From the NCBI RefSeq assembly GCF_032302195.1, contig NZ_CP135275.1, positions 4,154,001-4,218,000 of the forward strand: DNA of 64,000 bases, in the 5' to 3' direction. Below, one piece after another: positions 8,538 to 17,406 of the stretch; the first letter of the stretch is position 1; each line of letters begins with the position of its first letter. Both the position numbers and the translations under genes were made by a program. The notes beneath the pieces were generated by a model that was not told the DNA's origin, did no database searches, and was given only the letters and a program-made list of their open reading frames with translations. The stretch comes from Paenibacillus sp. MMS20-IR301 (GTDB lineage: Bacteria > Bacillota > Bacilli > Paenibacillales > Paenibacillaceae).

Positions 8538-9082
8538 CGCCATTCCTCCCCACTTTTACGCATCATCTGTCTGGCCCGATAGAGCTGCGATTCAACCGTT
8601 TTAACCGAAATCCCTTTTTGATCAGCAATCTCCTGGTAGGAGTGGCGCTGAAAATAGTACAGCTGGACAACCGACCGGTACGGTTCTGTCAGACTGTTCA
8701 AATTCTCACCGAGCTCCTGGGACGCTTCCTTGCGCAGTAATGTCTGCTCGGGCGTCTGTGAAGACACCCAGTCATTTTCCGTGTAGTCCGCTGTACTGCG
8801 ATGCCGCCATTCCCGGTCATTGGCCCGTTTCCAGTCCAGACAGGTCCGGTAAGCAATCCGGTACAGCCATGTAGAGAATGAAGACTGTCCTCTGAAGGAG
8901 GGGAGCGCCTTATAGGCTTTAATGAAGACTTCCTGGGCCATATCCTTAGCCGACTCGGCTTCTCCTGTAATCTTGATGCATACACTGTATACCATGCCTT
9001 GATAGCGCGTTACCAGTTGCCCGAAGGCCTGATGCTCGCCATTCAGCACGGCAGCAATCCACTCCGTCTCTTCCAAAGTCAT
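8534..9082 (-). CDS. ECF (group 4) RNA polymerase sigma factor
   Basis: A 182-residue sigma-70 family protein with region 2 (about 15-90, including DMAQEVFIKAYKALPSFRG and FSTWLYRIAYRTCLDWKR) and region 4 (about 125-178, with SYQEIADQKGISVKTVESQLYRAR as helix-turn-helix). It would redirect RNA polymerase when the membrane anti-sigma factor lets go. The ATG follows AGGAGGGGAGA. It is the first gene of the sigma, anti-sigma, TM2, DUF4097 unit and lies just downstream of the giant adhesin gene. I looked for an ECF-type autoregulatory promoter (GAAAC/CGTC) at usual spacing and did not find a convincing one. Confidence 0.95.
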   Translation of the reverse strand: MTLEETEWIAAVLNGEHQAFGQLVTRYQGMVYSVCIKITGEAESAKDMAQEVFIKAYKALPSFRGQSSFSTWLYRIAYRTCLDWKRANDREWRHRSTADYTENDWVSSQTPEQTLLRKEASQELGENLNSLTEPYRSVVQLYYFQRHSYQEIADQKGISVKTVESQLYRARQMMRKSGEEWR

Positions 9083-9256
9083 TCTCCCCTCCTTCTGCTA
9101 CATAACGTTAGACGCCGGAGTTTCAGATACCCCTGCAGCCCGCACAACTTTTTTTCTAGAAAAATATCCGGTCCCTCAGCTTACCTTAATATATCCTGTA
9201 TAGGCCTTAAATCTCTACATTTTTTTGGGGCCTTCAGCTGTCCCCGGATACAAAAG

Positions 9257-9288
9257 AACCCGCCCGAAGCATGGCTTCAGGCGGGTTT
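9257..9288 (-). terminator. Terminator of the adhesin gene
   Basis: Stem ACCCGCCtGAAGC / GCTTCgGGCGGGTT with a three-base loop, about 40 bases after the adhesin stop, between it and the ECF sigma gene. This separates the two transcription units. Confidence 0.8.
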
Positions 9289-9325
9289 CCGTGCATAGCT
9301 GTGAATTTGTACTTATTATTTCAGC

Positions 9326-12300
9326 TTATTCCGGTTTGTTGCGTGTCTTGAACTTCCGGGCCAAAACAATACCGGCAACAATCAATCCTCCGCCAAGCAG
9401 ATAAAGCGGAAGCGGGCTGTCTTCCCCTGTCTTAGGGAGATTGCCAGGCAGTGTCTTGCCACCCGAATCTGTGTCTGTGCCGTTATCAGTGTTGGTTACA
9501 GAGCCAGTCGGCACTTCATCAACACCAACCTCAATAATTACATCCTGCTCATTGCCGTCTTCATCCGTTACGGTAATTGTGAACTTATCCTTACCAATGA
9601 AGCCTGGATCCGGCGTATATGTCCATTTGCCGTCAGGTGTAACTACGACTGTACCATGGGAAGGCTGTACGGTAATTTCCGGAATACCGCCCAGAGGAAT
9701 CTCACCATTAATCGGAATATCCTCGACAGTAGTTGCCGATGTTGCCTGTGGTGTCACCGCCGGAGCACTGCTGGTTGCAGGCTGCGTAGGAGCTGCAGTA
9801 GGAACTGCAGTTGGTCCCGGAGTTACCGTAGTGCCCGGGGCCCCAGTCGCTGAAGGAGCCGGCGTAACCGTTGCAACCGGTGCTGCCGTACCTACTGGAG
9901 TAGCTGTCGGAGTAACCCCGGGGTTCGGTCCTGGCGCTCCTGTCGGTGCCGGTATGTCTTTATTAGTAATTGGATCCAGCACCTTCTGTACCTTCGAATC
10001 AATTGTAATGCTGCGCTCTGTGGAATCCAAATAATATCCGGTTGGAGCCACCGTTTCCTTCAATGTGTATTTTCCAAGCTTCAGGTCCTTGAATTCAATC
10101 TCGCCGTTTACATCAGTAACAGCCGTTGCAACTACATTCTTGCTGGAGTCATACAATTTAAATTCTGCTCCGGCAAGCTTTCTTGCCTCATTTCCTTCAG
10201 CTACCTTAACGACCTTGATCGAACCCAGGGTTTCCTGGTTGGTGATCGGAGGCAGCACCTGCTGCGTCTTCCCGCTGATCGTGACATTGCGCACCGTAGC
10301 ATCCAGATTGAATCCGGCTGGCGCTTCGGTTTCCTGCAGGGTATATGACCCCAGCTTCAAATCAGGGAAAATAATTTCACCGCTGGCATTAGTTGTGCCC
10401 GTTGCCACCACAACATTGCTGGAGTTCGTGAGCTTGAATTTCGCTCCGGCTAGCTTCTTCGCCGTATCAGCTGCATCCACCTTCACTAGCTTGAGTGACC
10501 CCAAGGTTTCCACGTTCTTAATTGGAGCCAGCACCTGCTGCGCTTTTCCGCTGATTGTGATGTTGCGTACAGCCGCATTCAGATCATATCCGGCTGGTGC
10601 TTCGGTTTCCTGCATCGTATATGCACCGAGTTTCAAATCATTAAATACCAGTTCGCCATTAACATTGGTAGTGCCTGTTACTACTTTACCAGTACTTGTA
10701 TTCGTAAGTTTGAACTCTGCTCCCGTAAGCTTCTTCGCATCATCCGCCGCATCCACCTTCACGAGCTTGAGTGAGCCCAAGGTTTCCTGGTTCGTAATCG
10801 GAGCCAGCACCTGCTGCGCCTTCACAGTGATCGTGATGTTGCGTACTGTGGCATCCAGATCATATCCGGCTGGCGCTTCAGTTTCCTGCAGAGTGTATGA
10901 CCCCAGCTTCAAATCATTGAATACCAGTTCACCATCACCATTGGTAGTACCTGTTACTACCGTTTTCGTGGCCGTATTCGTAAGTTTGAATTCTGCACCG
11001 ATAAGCTTCTTCGTGCTGTCTCCTGCATCCACCTTCACGAGCTTGAGTGAACCCAGCGTTTCCACGTTCTTGATTGGAGCGAGTACCTGCTGGGCTTTCC
11101 CGCTGATTGTAATGTTGTGTACCGTAGCATCCAGATCATATCCGGTCGGAGCTTCAGTTTCCTGCAGCGTATACGCACCTAGCTTCAGATCGTTGAATAC
11201 CAGTTCACCATTAACATTGGTTGTACCTGTTGCTACCTTACCGGTAGTTGTATTCGTGAGCTTGAACTCTGCTCCGATAAGCTTCTTCGCTGAGTCAGCC
11301 GCATCCACTTTCACCAGCTTGAGTGAACCCAGGGTTTCCTGGTTCGTGATTGGAGCAAGCACCTGCTGCGCCTTCTCAGTGATCGTGATGTTGCGTACTG
11401 TGGCATCCAGATCATATCCGGCTGGCGCTTCAGTTTCTTGCAGCGTGTATGACCCCAGCTTCAAATCAGGGAAAATAATTTCACCATCAGCATTGGTAGT
11501 ACCTGTTACTACCGTTTTCGTGGCCGTATTCGTAAGTTTGAATTCTGCACCGATAAGCTTCTTCGTGCTGTCTCCTGCATCCACCTTCACGAGCTTAAGT
11601 GAACCCAAGGTTTCCACGTTCTTAATCGGATCAAGCACCTGCTGCGCCTTTGCACTAATCGTAACGTTGTGTACCGTAGCATCCAGATCATATCCGGCTG
11701 GTGCTTTAGTTTCTTCCAGGGTATATTTGCCCAGCTTCAAATCTTCGAATACCAGTTCACCATTAACTTTGGTAGTGCCAGTTACTACCTTACCGGTAGT
11801 CGTATTCGTGAGCTTGAACTCGGCTCCGATAAGCTTATTCGCACTGTCAGCTGCATCTACCTTCACTAGCTTGAGCGAGCCCAGCGTTTCCTGATTTGTA
11901 ATCGGAGCCAGCACCTGCTGCGCCTTCTCAGTAATCGTGATATTGCGTACCGTAGCATCCAGATCATATCCGGCTGGCGCTCCAGTTTCCTGCAGCGTGT
12001 ATGTGCCCAGCTTCAAATCACTGAATACCAGTTCGCCATTTTCCTTGGTAGTACCTGTTACTACCGTTTTGGTGGCCGTATTCGTCAGTTTGAATTCTGC
12101 GCCTTCAAGCTTCTTCGTGCCATCAGCTGCATCCACCTTCACGAGCTTGAGTGAACCCAAGGTTTCCACGTTCTTAATCGGATCAAGCACCTGCTGCGCC
12201 TTTGCACTAATCGTGATGTTGTGTACCGTAGCATCCAGATCATATCCGGCTGGCGCCTTAGTTTCTTCCAGGGTATATTTGCCCAGCTTCAAATCTTTAA

Positions 12301-15300
12301 ATACCAGTTCACCATCACCGTTGGTTGTATCTGTTACTGCCTTACCACTGATGATATTGGTGAGCTTGAACTCGGCTCCGATAAGCTTCTTCGCTGAATC
12401 AGCCGCATCCACCTTCACGAGCTTAAGCGAGCCTAAAGTCTCCTGGTTCTTAATCGGATCCAGTACCTTCTGTACCTTGGAATCAATCGTAATATTCTGT
12501 GGTGTTCCATCCAGGTCGTATCCGGCTGGAGCCCCGATCTCCTCAAGTGTATAAACTCCGACCTTCAGATTGTCGAAGACAATTTCCCCAAATTCATTGG
12601 TAGTCTTCGTACCTATCACAGTCTTACTGGAATTTGTGAGCTTGAACACTGCTCCTTCCAGTTTTTTCGCAGCGTCCGCTGCATCGACCTTAACCAGCTT
12701 AATCGAGCCTATGGTTTCTATGTTCGAAATTGGGGTCAGAACCAGCTGAACATCCGAAACAATCTTGACATTACGTACCCTTGCATCCAAATCATATCCG
12801 TACGGGGCCTTGGTTTCCACCAAAGTGTAGTCCCCCAGATTCAGATTATTGAATTCAATCTCACCATCGGAATTCGTTATATCCGTTACCGCCACATTTG
12901 TACTGGTATTCGTGAGTCTGAATTCTGCTCCGGCAAGCTTCTTATTTACATTACTATAATCTACCTTACTCAGCTTGAGTGAACCCACGGTTTTGGTGTT
13001 CTTGATTGGGCCCAGCACCAACTGAGTTGTCGAATCTATTTTGATATTACGCACTGTGGAATCCAATACATATCCGGTTGGAGCAGTAACTTCCACCAGC
13101 TTGTAATCCCCGAACTTCAAATCAGTGAATATAACTTCACCACTTGCTTCGGTAATAACAGAGGCAACAAAACCATTGGTGACAGCATTGTACAGATCGA
13201 ACTTGGCGCCTGCGAGTTTCTTGGTCCCGTCAGCCGCATCTACCTTAAGGAACTTAAGAGAGCCCGTTTTGGCTTTATTTGGGAACGAGGCCAGAATCTT
13301 TTGTGACTTTTCCGAGATCTTGACATCGATTACTGAAGCACTCACCTCATACCCGGCTGGAGCCTCAATTTCCTTCAGTTTATAATCTCCCAGGTTCAAA
13401 TTAGTGAAGATAACTTCACCGCTCGGACTGGAAGTAGCCTCATAAACCTTAGTATCACTGGAATTAAACAGCCCGAACTTTGCTCCGGCAAGCTTCTTTG
13501 TTGCATCTGCTGCATCTACTTTATCAAACTTGAGTGACCCCATAGTTGATGTATTCTTTACCTCCAGCGTCTGCTGATCCTTCGAGGTAATTGAGATATT
13601 CCGGATTGTTCCATCCAGATCGTATCCGGCCGGAGCTTTGACTTCCTCCAGTTTGTATGACGCAACCTTCAAATTCGGGAAAATAACTTCACCGCTGGCG
13701 TTGGTAGTTGCTGCTGCAACCTGAACACCGCTGGTATTGCTCAGCTCGAACTTCGCTCCTTCGAGCTTCTTCCCTGAGACAGCATCTACCTTGATGACCT
13801 TAAGTGAGCCTATTGTTGCCGTATTCTTAATAGGATCCAGTACCTTCAGCACTTCCGAGTCAATCTTCACGCTCAGCATCGTACTATCCAGATCATATCC
13901 ATATGGAGCGGTTACTTCCTTAATGAAGTAATCTCCGAATTTCACATCAGCGAATACAGCTTCACCGTTAGCACCGGTAGTAGCAAATTTATTCAATGAA
14001 ACTTTGCTGGCATTAAATAACTCAAACTTCGCACCTGCAAGCAACTTGGCCCCATCATCTTTATCCACTTTGATAACCTTAAATGAGCCGTAAGGATCAT
14101 TCGTTAAAGTCAGTTCCGCTGGTGTTGTTGAATTGATAGTAACCGGGCGTGATGTGGTATCAAGTATATATCCTGCTGGTGCTTTGGTTTCTTTCAGGAC
14201 ATATTTACCCAGCCGCAAATTCGGGAAGCTAATGACACCATTCGCATCACTTTTAAATGATCCTGTAACAGCAACCAAATCTGTACCTACTTTTCGCTTC
14301 AAGGAGAACTCGGCACCGGCCAGAACTTTCGTGCTGTCTGTATTCGTTTTGGTCAGCTTGAGTGAACCTCTTATCCCGCTGCCCGTGCCTCCGCTCTCAC
14401 TAATAAACACGCTATCGGTGGTTGAGGTTGATGTATTTACCTGCGTATAACCCGATCCGCTAAAAGCCACGTAATTTGTTACTTTTACAGTATCTACCGC
14501 GGTAATAGCAGTTTTGTACTTGAGTATATAAGGTTCAGCAATTTCATTCTTAAATGTCAGTTTAAAGCTGTCGTTCCCACTGGAATCAGTACTGATAACA
14601 AGAGTATAATCTTTATCCTTTTCCAGTGTTGTCGAAGTGGGCTCCACATCCCCATTTGGTTTAACTAGGGTTGTATAGAGCTGGAAGCTTTCCGGCAGCA
14701 GCACCTGATTTGTACTTGGTGTATCTATAATCTGTACACCGCCCACCCTGGACTGATTCGCGTTAATGATCAATTGCCAGTTTACGAGCGTATTATCAGA
14801 ACCATCAACAGCTCCGGATTTCGCTATATATTCTCCACCATGTATTACAGATGCATCTCCAGTTAATTTTTCTGATACCGCGGTATTTCCTGCATTGTAC
14901 AATGTTGCACTATTGGTCACGGTTTTCAGATTAACGTCGTCATCTTTAAACTTAGTTTTGAATTCCACATAGAAGGCGTAGTCGATTTGTTTCGTGAATT
15001 CAACTCTAAGCTTCTGTCCGTTGTCAATCAAGCTTGCAGTGTAATCCGCTGAATCTACAGGAGTTCCCGGCTGAGGGCTGCCTGAGGCACCATAAGTCAG
15101 CTTATACACCTTAATTGCTGTAATGTCCCCGGACAAAATCTGGCTTGCAGGAAGCGTATCAACCAGGTAAGCACCTGCAGGCAGCACTCGCTTGTTATAA
15201 TTCGCTCCAACCTTCCAGGTAATCTGCTTGCTCAGCACATCATAGCTGCCTGTCTTCAAGCCGTTATTCTTAACCTTGATATCAGGATCGAATTTACCTA

Positions 15301-17089
15301 TCGAGGTATAAGGTGAGCCAGATGTATTCTCAGTCCAATTAATGGATGCGGTATTCTCAAAAGTCTTACCGCTTGTTAAGCTGTAAAGATCAAAATTGGT
15401 AGTGTACGTAATTGTATAAGGCTGATTGATAACCTTATTAAAAGTTATTATAAAGCCATCATTTTTACCAAATGTACTTCCTACCGGAGTAATTGAATAG
15501 TCGGGAGAAGCATTCGGCAATCCAATCAGCTTCAGTCCGCCGAGATTAAATGTATCCGTCAATACCAGATTACTCATTGTTTTCTCGTCTTCATTAATTT
15601 TAATCGTCCATTTTACGGTTTTATTCTCGTAGTCTATATCATAACCATCCTGCTTAGTCAAAATTTGTTGTGCAGTACTGACGTCAGCCGTTTTCTTTAT
15701 ACCATTGTAATTGACTTCATTCGTAATGGTCTGTTTCTCATAAACACGGATGTTCGATTTTGTATTGTAAATGATCTTGTATGCGTTTTGGATATCATTA
15801 TTGAAGCTAATCTGGAAACCGTTCTGAGTACCCACTCTATCCGTTAAAGTAGTGATGGTATAATCCGTATCTCTTACTAAAGTTCCATCATTAGTAGCAG
15901 TTCCGTCTGAGCTGATCTTCATTTTATATATAACAATTGAACTATCCACTAAATCCTGGGTTTTATTAAAATAGTCCTTTAGAACCGCCTTGTCCGCCGT
16001 AATGGCTTTCTCATTGTAGTTATATCTGATCTCCCAGTTAATGGACTCATCAGCTAAATCATATGATCCGCCAATCTTCTCCAGGGTCTGGCCCAGCTCA
16101 ATACCAACTGATCCGTTTGCCTCGCCTTGGCTGGTACCATTAGCAGTGAGAATGGCTTTGTTAGTATAAGTTGTCGTCTCCGTTACGGGGAGCTTCGTTG
16201 TAAATTTCACCCGGTAAGCTTCGCTGACCGGATAGTTAAATTTAATATTTAATTTATCTTTATCGCTGCCATCTATGCTGTAAAGCCCTGCACTGACCGG
16301 CTGGCTGCCCGGGGTCAAGTCTCCGTTAATTTTTACCGCCAGCGGATATACAGCAATCGAAGTAAGATCCAGTTCCTGGCCATTCAGCATCGTATCTGTG
16401 ATTGCTGCATCGCTAAGCTTATTTAAGAGTGTGTTGACATCTACCGTCCACTCGATTTTATTCGCATTATACTTTTGCGGCAGAGGTATCCCCGATTTGG
16501 TAATCACACTTCCTTTTTCAGGTTTAATTTGGATGGTGATTGCATAATCAGGATTCCCAGAGATCGGGAAAGGAAGCACCTGTACGGTACTACCGGTGGT
16601 TCTAGTCTGGCTGAGTTTAATTTTCACCCAGAAGGTACCTTTTATTTGTGAGTAATAATCACTAATATTGTTGAAGTTAAATACAACTGTGTTGTCAGTT
16701 TTTACAGTATAAGTTCCGACATCGCCAGTTGGAGAATCATTGAAATACAATTTATCCGTCATTTCTTTATCAATTTGCAATTGATCAGGAAGCTTATAGG
16801 TATATGTAGAATTCCCTGTATAGATCGGATTGTTATCTTCATCCTCCGGCAGCTCATAGGTCAAATCCAGCCTAATGGTCGAATCGATCTTATATACAGT
16901 ATCAGTAACCTGTGTGCCATCACTTTCGTACACGGATAATGTGACGGATTTAATAATATTTTCAGTAATCGGGGTTTCTCCGTTAGCTGCATTGATGCTG
17001 GAAAAGAAGCCCATAGAATTAGCGACTAGTATTGCAAGTAATAATCCCCCGAGCCACATAGCCCATTTCTTCTTTTTCATTAATCTCAA
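9326..17089 (-). CDS. Giant LPxTG-anchored adhesin with 16 CnaB/SpaA domains
   Basis: A 2587-residue surface protein. The first 40 residues are a signal peptide (KKKKW, hydrophobic core, AANG). Residues about 40-905 are adhesive domains. At least five share a W-(I/V)-x2-N...D-T core, like collagen-binding/SdrG-type folds. Sixteen CnaB (SpaA) domains of about 92 residues follow from residue 908 to about 2380. Each keeps a Lys in xxKVD, a Glu in xxExxAPxGY and an Asn near its end, the set that forms internal isopeptide bonds. Then come a Pro/Thr/Ala linker (about 2381-2460), a cadherin-like domain, LPKTG at 2551-2555, a hydrophobic helix and a basic tail. Start: TTG at 17087-17089 lies five bases after GGGAG; an ATG at 17078-17080 is the alternative. 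No sortase is in the window. Confidence 0.93.
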   Translation of the reverse strand: MRLMKKKKWAMWLGGLLLAILVANSMGFFSSINAANGETPITENIIKSVTLSVYESDGTQVTDTVYKIDSTIRLDLTYELPEDEDNNPIYTGNSTYTYKLPDQLQIDKEMTDKLYFNDSPTGDVGTYTVKTDNTVVFNFNNISDYYSQIKGTFWVKIKLSQTRTTGSTVQVLPFPISGNPDYAITIQIKPEKGSVITKSGIPLPQKYNANKIEWTVDVNTLLNKLSDAAITDTMLNGQELDLTSIAVYPLAVKINGDLTPGSQPVSAGLYSIDGSDKDKLNIKFNYPVSEAYRVKFTTKLPVTETTTYTNKAILTANGTSQGEANGSVGIELGQTLEKIGGSYDLADESINWEIRYNYNEKAITADKAVLKDYFNKTQDLVDSSIVIYKMKISSDGTATNDGTLVRDTDYTITTLTDRVGTQNGFQISFNNDIQNAYKIIYNTKSNIRVYEKQTITNEVNYNGIKKTADVSTAQQILTKQDGYDIDYENKTVKWTIKINEDEKTMSNLVLTDTFNLGGLKLIGLPNASPDYSITPVGSTFGKNDGFIITFNKVINQPYTITYTTNFDLYSLTSGKTFENTASINWTENTSGSPYTSIGKFDPDIKVKNNGLKTGSYDVLSKQITWKVGANYNKRVLPAGAYLVDTLPASQILSGDITAIKVYKLTYGASGSPQPGTPVDSADYTASLIDNGQKLRVEFTKQIDYAFYVEFKTKFKDDDVNLKTVTNSATLYNAGNTAVSEKLTGDASVIHGGEYIAKSGAVDGSDNTLVNWQLIINANQSRVGGVQIIDTPSTNQVLLPESFQLYTTLVKPNGDVEPTSTTLEKDKDYTLVISTDSSGNDSFKLTFKNEIAEPYILKYKTAITAVDTVKVTNYVAFSGSGYTQVNTSTSTTDSVFISESGGTGSGIRGSLKLTKTNTDSTKVLAGAEFSLKRKVGTDLVAVTGSFKSDANGVISFPNLRLGKYVLKETKAPAGYILDTTSRPVTINSTTPAELTLTNDPYGSFKVIKVDKDDGAKLLAGAKFELFNASKVSLNKFATTGANGEAVFADVKFGDYFIKEVTAPYGYDLDSTMLSVKIDSEVLKVLDPIKNTATIGSLKVIKVDAVSGKKLEGAKFELSNTSGVQVAAATTNASGEVIFPNLKVASYKLEEVKAPAGYDLDGTIRNISITSKDQQTLEVKNTSTMGSLKFDKVDAADATKKLAGAKFGLFNSSDTKVYEATSSPSGEVIFTNLNLGDYKLKEIEAPAGYEVSASVIDVKISEKSQKILASFPNKAKTGSLKFLKVDAADGTKKLAGAKFDLYNAVTNGFVASVITEASGEVIFTDLKFGDYKLVEVTAPTGYVLDSTVRNIKIDSTTQLVLGPIKNTKTVGSLKLSKVDYSNVNKKLAGAEFRLTNTSTNVAVTDITNSDGEIEFNNLNLGDYTLVETKAPYGYDLDARVRNVKIVSDVQLVLTPISNIETIGSIKLVKVDAADAAKKLEGAVFKLTNSSKTVIGTKTTNEFGEIVFDNLKVGVYTLEEIGAPAGYDLDGTPQNITIDSKVQKVLDPIKNQETLGSLKLVKVDAADSAKKLIGAEFKLTNIISGKAVTDTTNGDGELVFKDLKLGKYTLEETKAPAGYDLDATVHNITISAKAQQVLDPIKNVETLGSLKLVKVDAADGTKKLEGAEFKLTNTATKTVVTGTTKENGELVFSDLKLGTYTLQETGAPAGYDLDATVRNITITEKAQQVLAPITNQETLGSLKLVKVDAADSANKLIGAEFKLTNTTTGKVVTGTTKVNGELVFEDLKLGKYTLEETKAPAGYDLDATVHNVTISAKAQQVLDPIKNVETLGSLKLVKVDAGDSTKKLIGAEFKLTNTATKTVVTGTTNADGEIIFPDLKLGSYTLQETEAPAGYDLDATVRNITITEKAQQVLAPITNQETLGSLKLVKVDAADSAKKLIGAEFKLTNTTTGKVATGTTNVNGELVFNDLKLGAYTLQETEAPTGYDLDATVHNITISGKAQQVLAPIKNVETLGSLKLVKVDAGDSTKKLIGAEFKLTNTATKTVVTGTTNGDGELVFNDLKLGSYTLQETEAPAGYDLDATVRNITITVKAQQVLAPITNQETLGSLKLVKVDAADDAKKLTGAEFKLTNTSTGKVVTGTTNVNGELVFNDLKLGAYTMQETEAPAGYDLNAAVRNITISGKAQQVLAPIKNVETLGSLKLVKVDAADTAKKLAGAKFKLTNSSNVVVATGTTNASGEIIFPDLKLGSYTLQETEAPAGFNLDATVRNVTISGKTQQVLPPITNQETLGSIKVVKVAEGNEARKLAGAEFKLYDSSKNVVATAVTDVNGEIEFKDLKLGKYTLKETVAPTGYYLDSTERSITIDSKVQKVLDPITNKDIPAPTGAPGPNPGVTPTATPVGTAAPVATVTPAPSATGAPGTTVTPGPTAVPTAAPTQPATSSAPAVTPQATSATTVEDIPINGEIPLGGIPEITVQPSHGTVVVTPDGKWTYTPDPGFIGKDKFTITVTDEDGNEQDVIIEVGVDEVPTGSVTNTDNGTDTDSGGKTLPGNLPKTGEDSPLPLYLLGGGLIVAGIVLARKFKTRNKPE
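10226..12433 (-). repeat. Tandem array of 8 x 276 bp (4 x 552-bp A/B pairs) within the adhesin
   Basis: CnaB domains 8-15 are exactly 92 codons each. They alternate between two types. Type A has TGK in the middle loop and ends in KNVETL. Type B mostly has TATKTVV and ends in TNQETL. The pair (552 bp) therefore occurs four times, showing expansion by duplication of a two-domain unit. Domains 1-7 and 16 are more diverged and do not follow the alternation. Confidence 0.9.
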
Positions 17090-17323
17090 GACATCTCCCT
17101 CTTCCCTTTATATTTTTCTCTAGTGCCGGACATGTAAAAATTGTCAAAAGCGTCTGATCAACTATGTAAATTCGCTCTTTCTCGTTTAAAACCTCCTGAA
17201 ATTTTGCAAAATTGACAGACGAAAAATTTAAAAGTCGTAAGAATGACAAATCTCATAGTAAACACTCCCACTGATAAATCACTGATAAATCACTGTAAAT
17301 GAATCCCATATTTTAACTTACAT
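17090..17323. other. Upstream region of the adhesin
   Basis: AT-rich. An 11-bp direct repeat ACTGATAAATC occurs twice and partly a third time at 17270-17295. A palindrome AATTTTGCAAAATT is at 17200-17213. A TTGACA lies at 17142-17147 on the minus strand, but the -10 at 17 bases (ACTAGA) is poor, so no promoter is claimed. I see no c-di-GMP riboswitch. Confidence 0.5.
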
Positions 17324-17368
17324 AAAAAAACCATTCAGCCAGCAGACTATTTCTGCTGATCGAATGGC
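17324..17368 (-). terminator. Terminator of the ilv-leuA operon
   Basis: Arms GCCATTCGATCAGCAGAAA and the matching CTGCTGGCTGAATGG (small bulges), followed by TTTTTTT on the minus strand, 40 bases beyond the leuA stop. Confidence 0.9.
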
Positions 17369-17406
17369 TAATTTACAGGTTTTAGGTTGAATATTAACTT
17401 TTTGGT

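Noticed and set aside
9083..9170. ECF-type autoregulatory promoter before the sigma gene
   Set aside because: TGAAAC is present but CGTC follows after only 5 bases instead of 16-17, so it does not fit. The palindrome TTTTTCTAGAAAAA at 9151-9164 may be chance.
10065..11894. 609-codon open frame on the plus strand opposite the adhesin repeats
   Set aside because: The repeat unit is a multiple of three, so one stop-free antisense frame is copied along the array. It has no ribosome site and its composition mirrors the adhesin codons.
17019..17249. 76-codon frame overlapping the adhesin start
   Set aside because: No ribosome site at its start, and it overlaps the adhesin signal peptide region in another frame.
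17090..17320. c-di-GMP riboswitch or ECF promoter before the adhesin
   Set aside because: I looked for the GEMM core and for GAAAC/CGTC pairs and did not find either at correct spacing.
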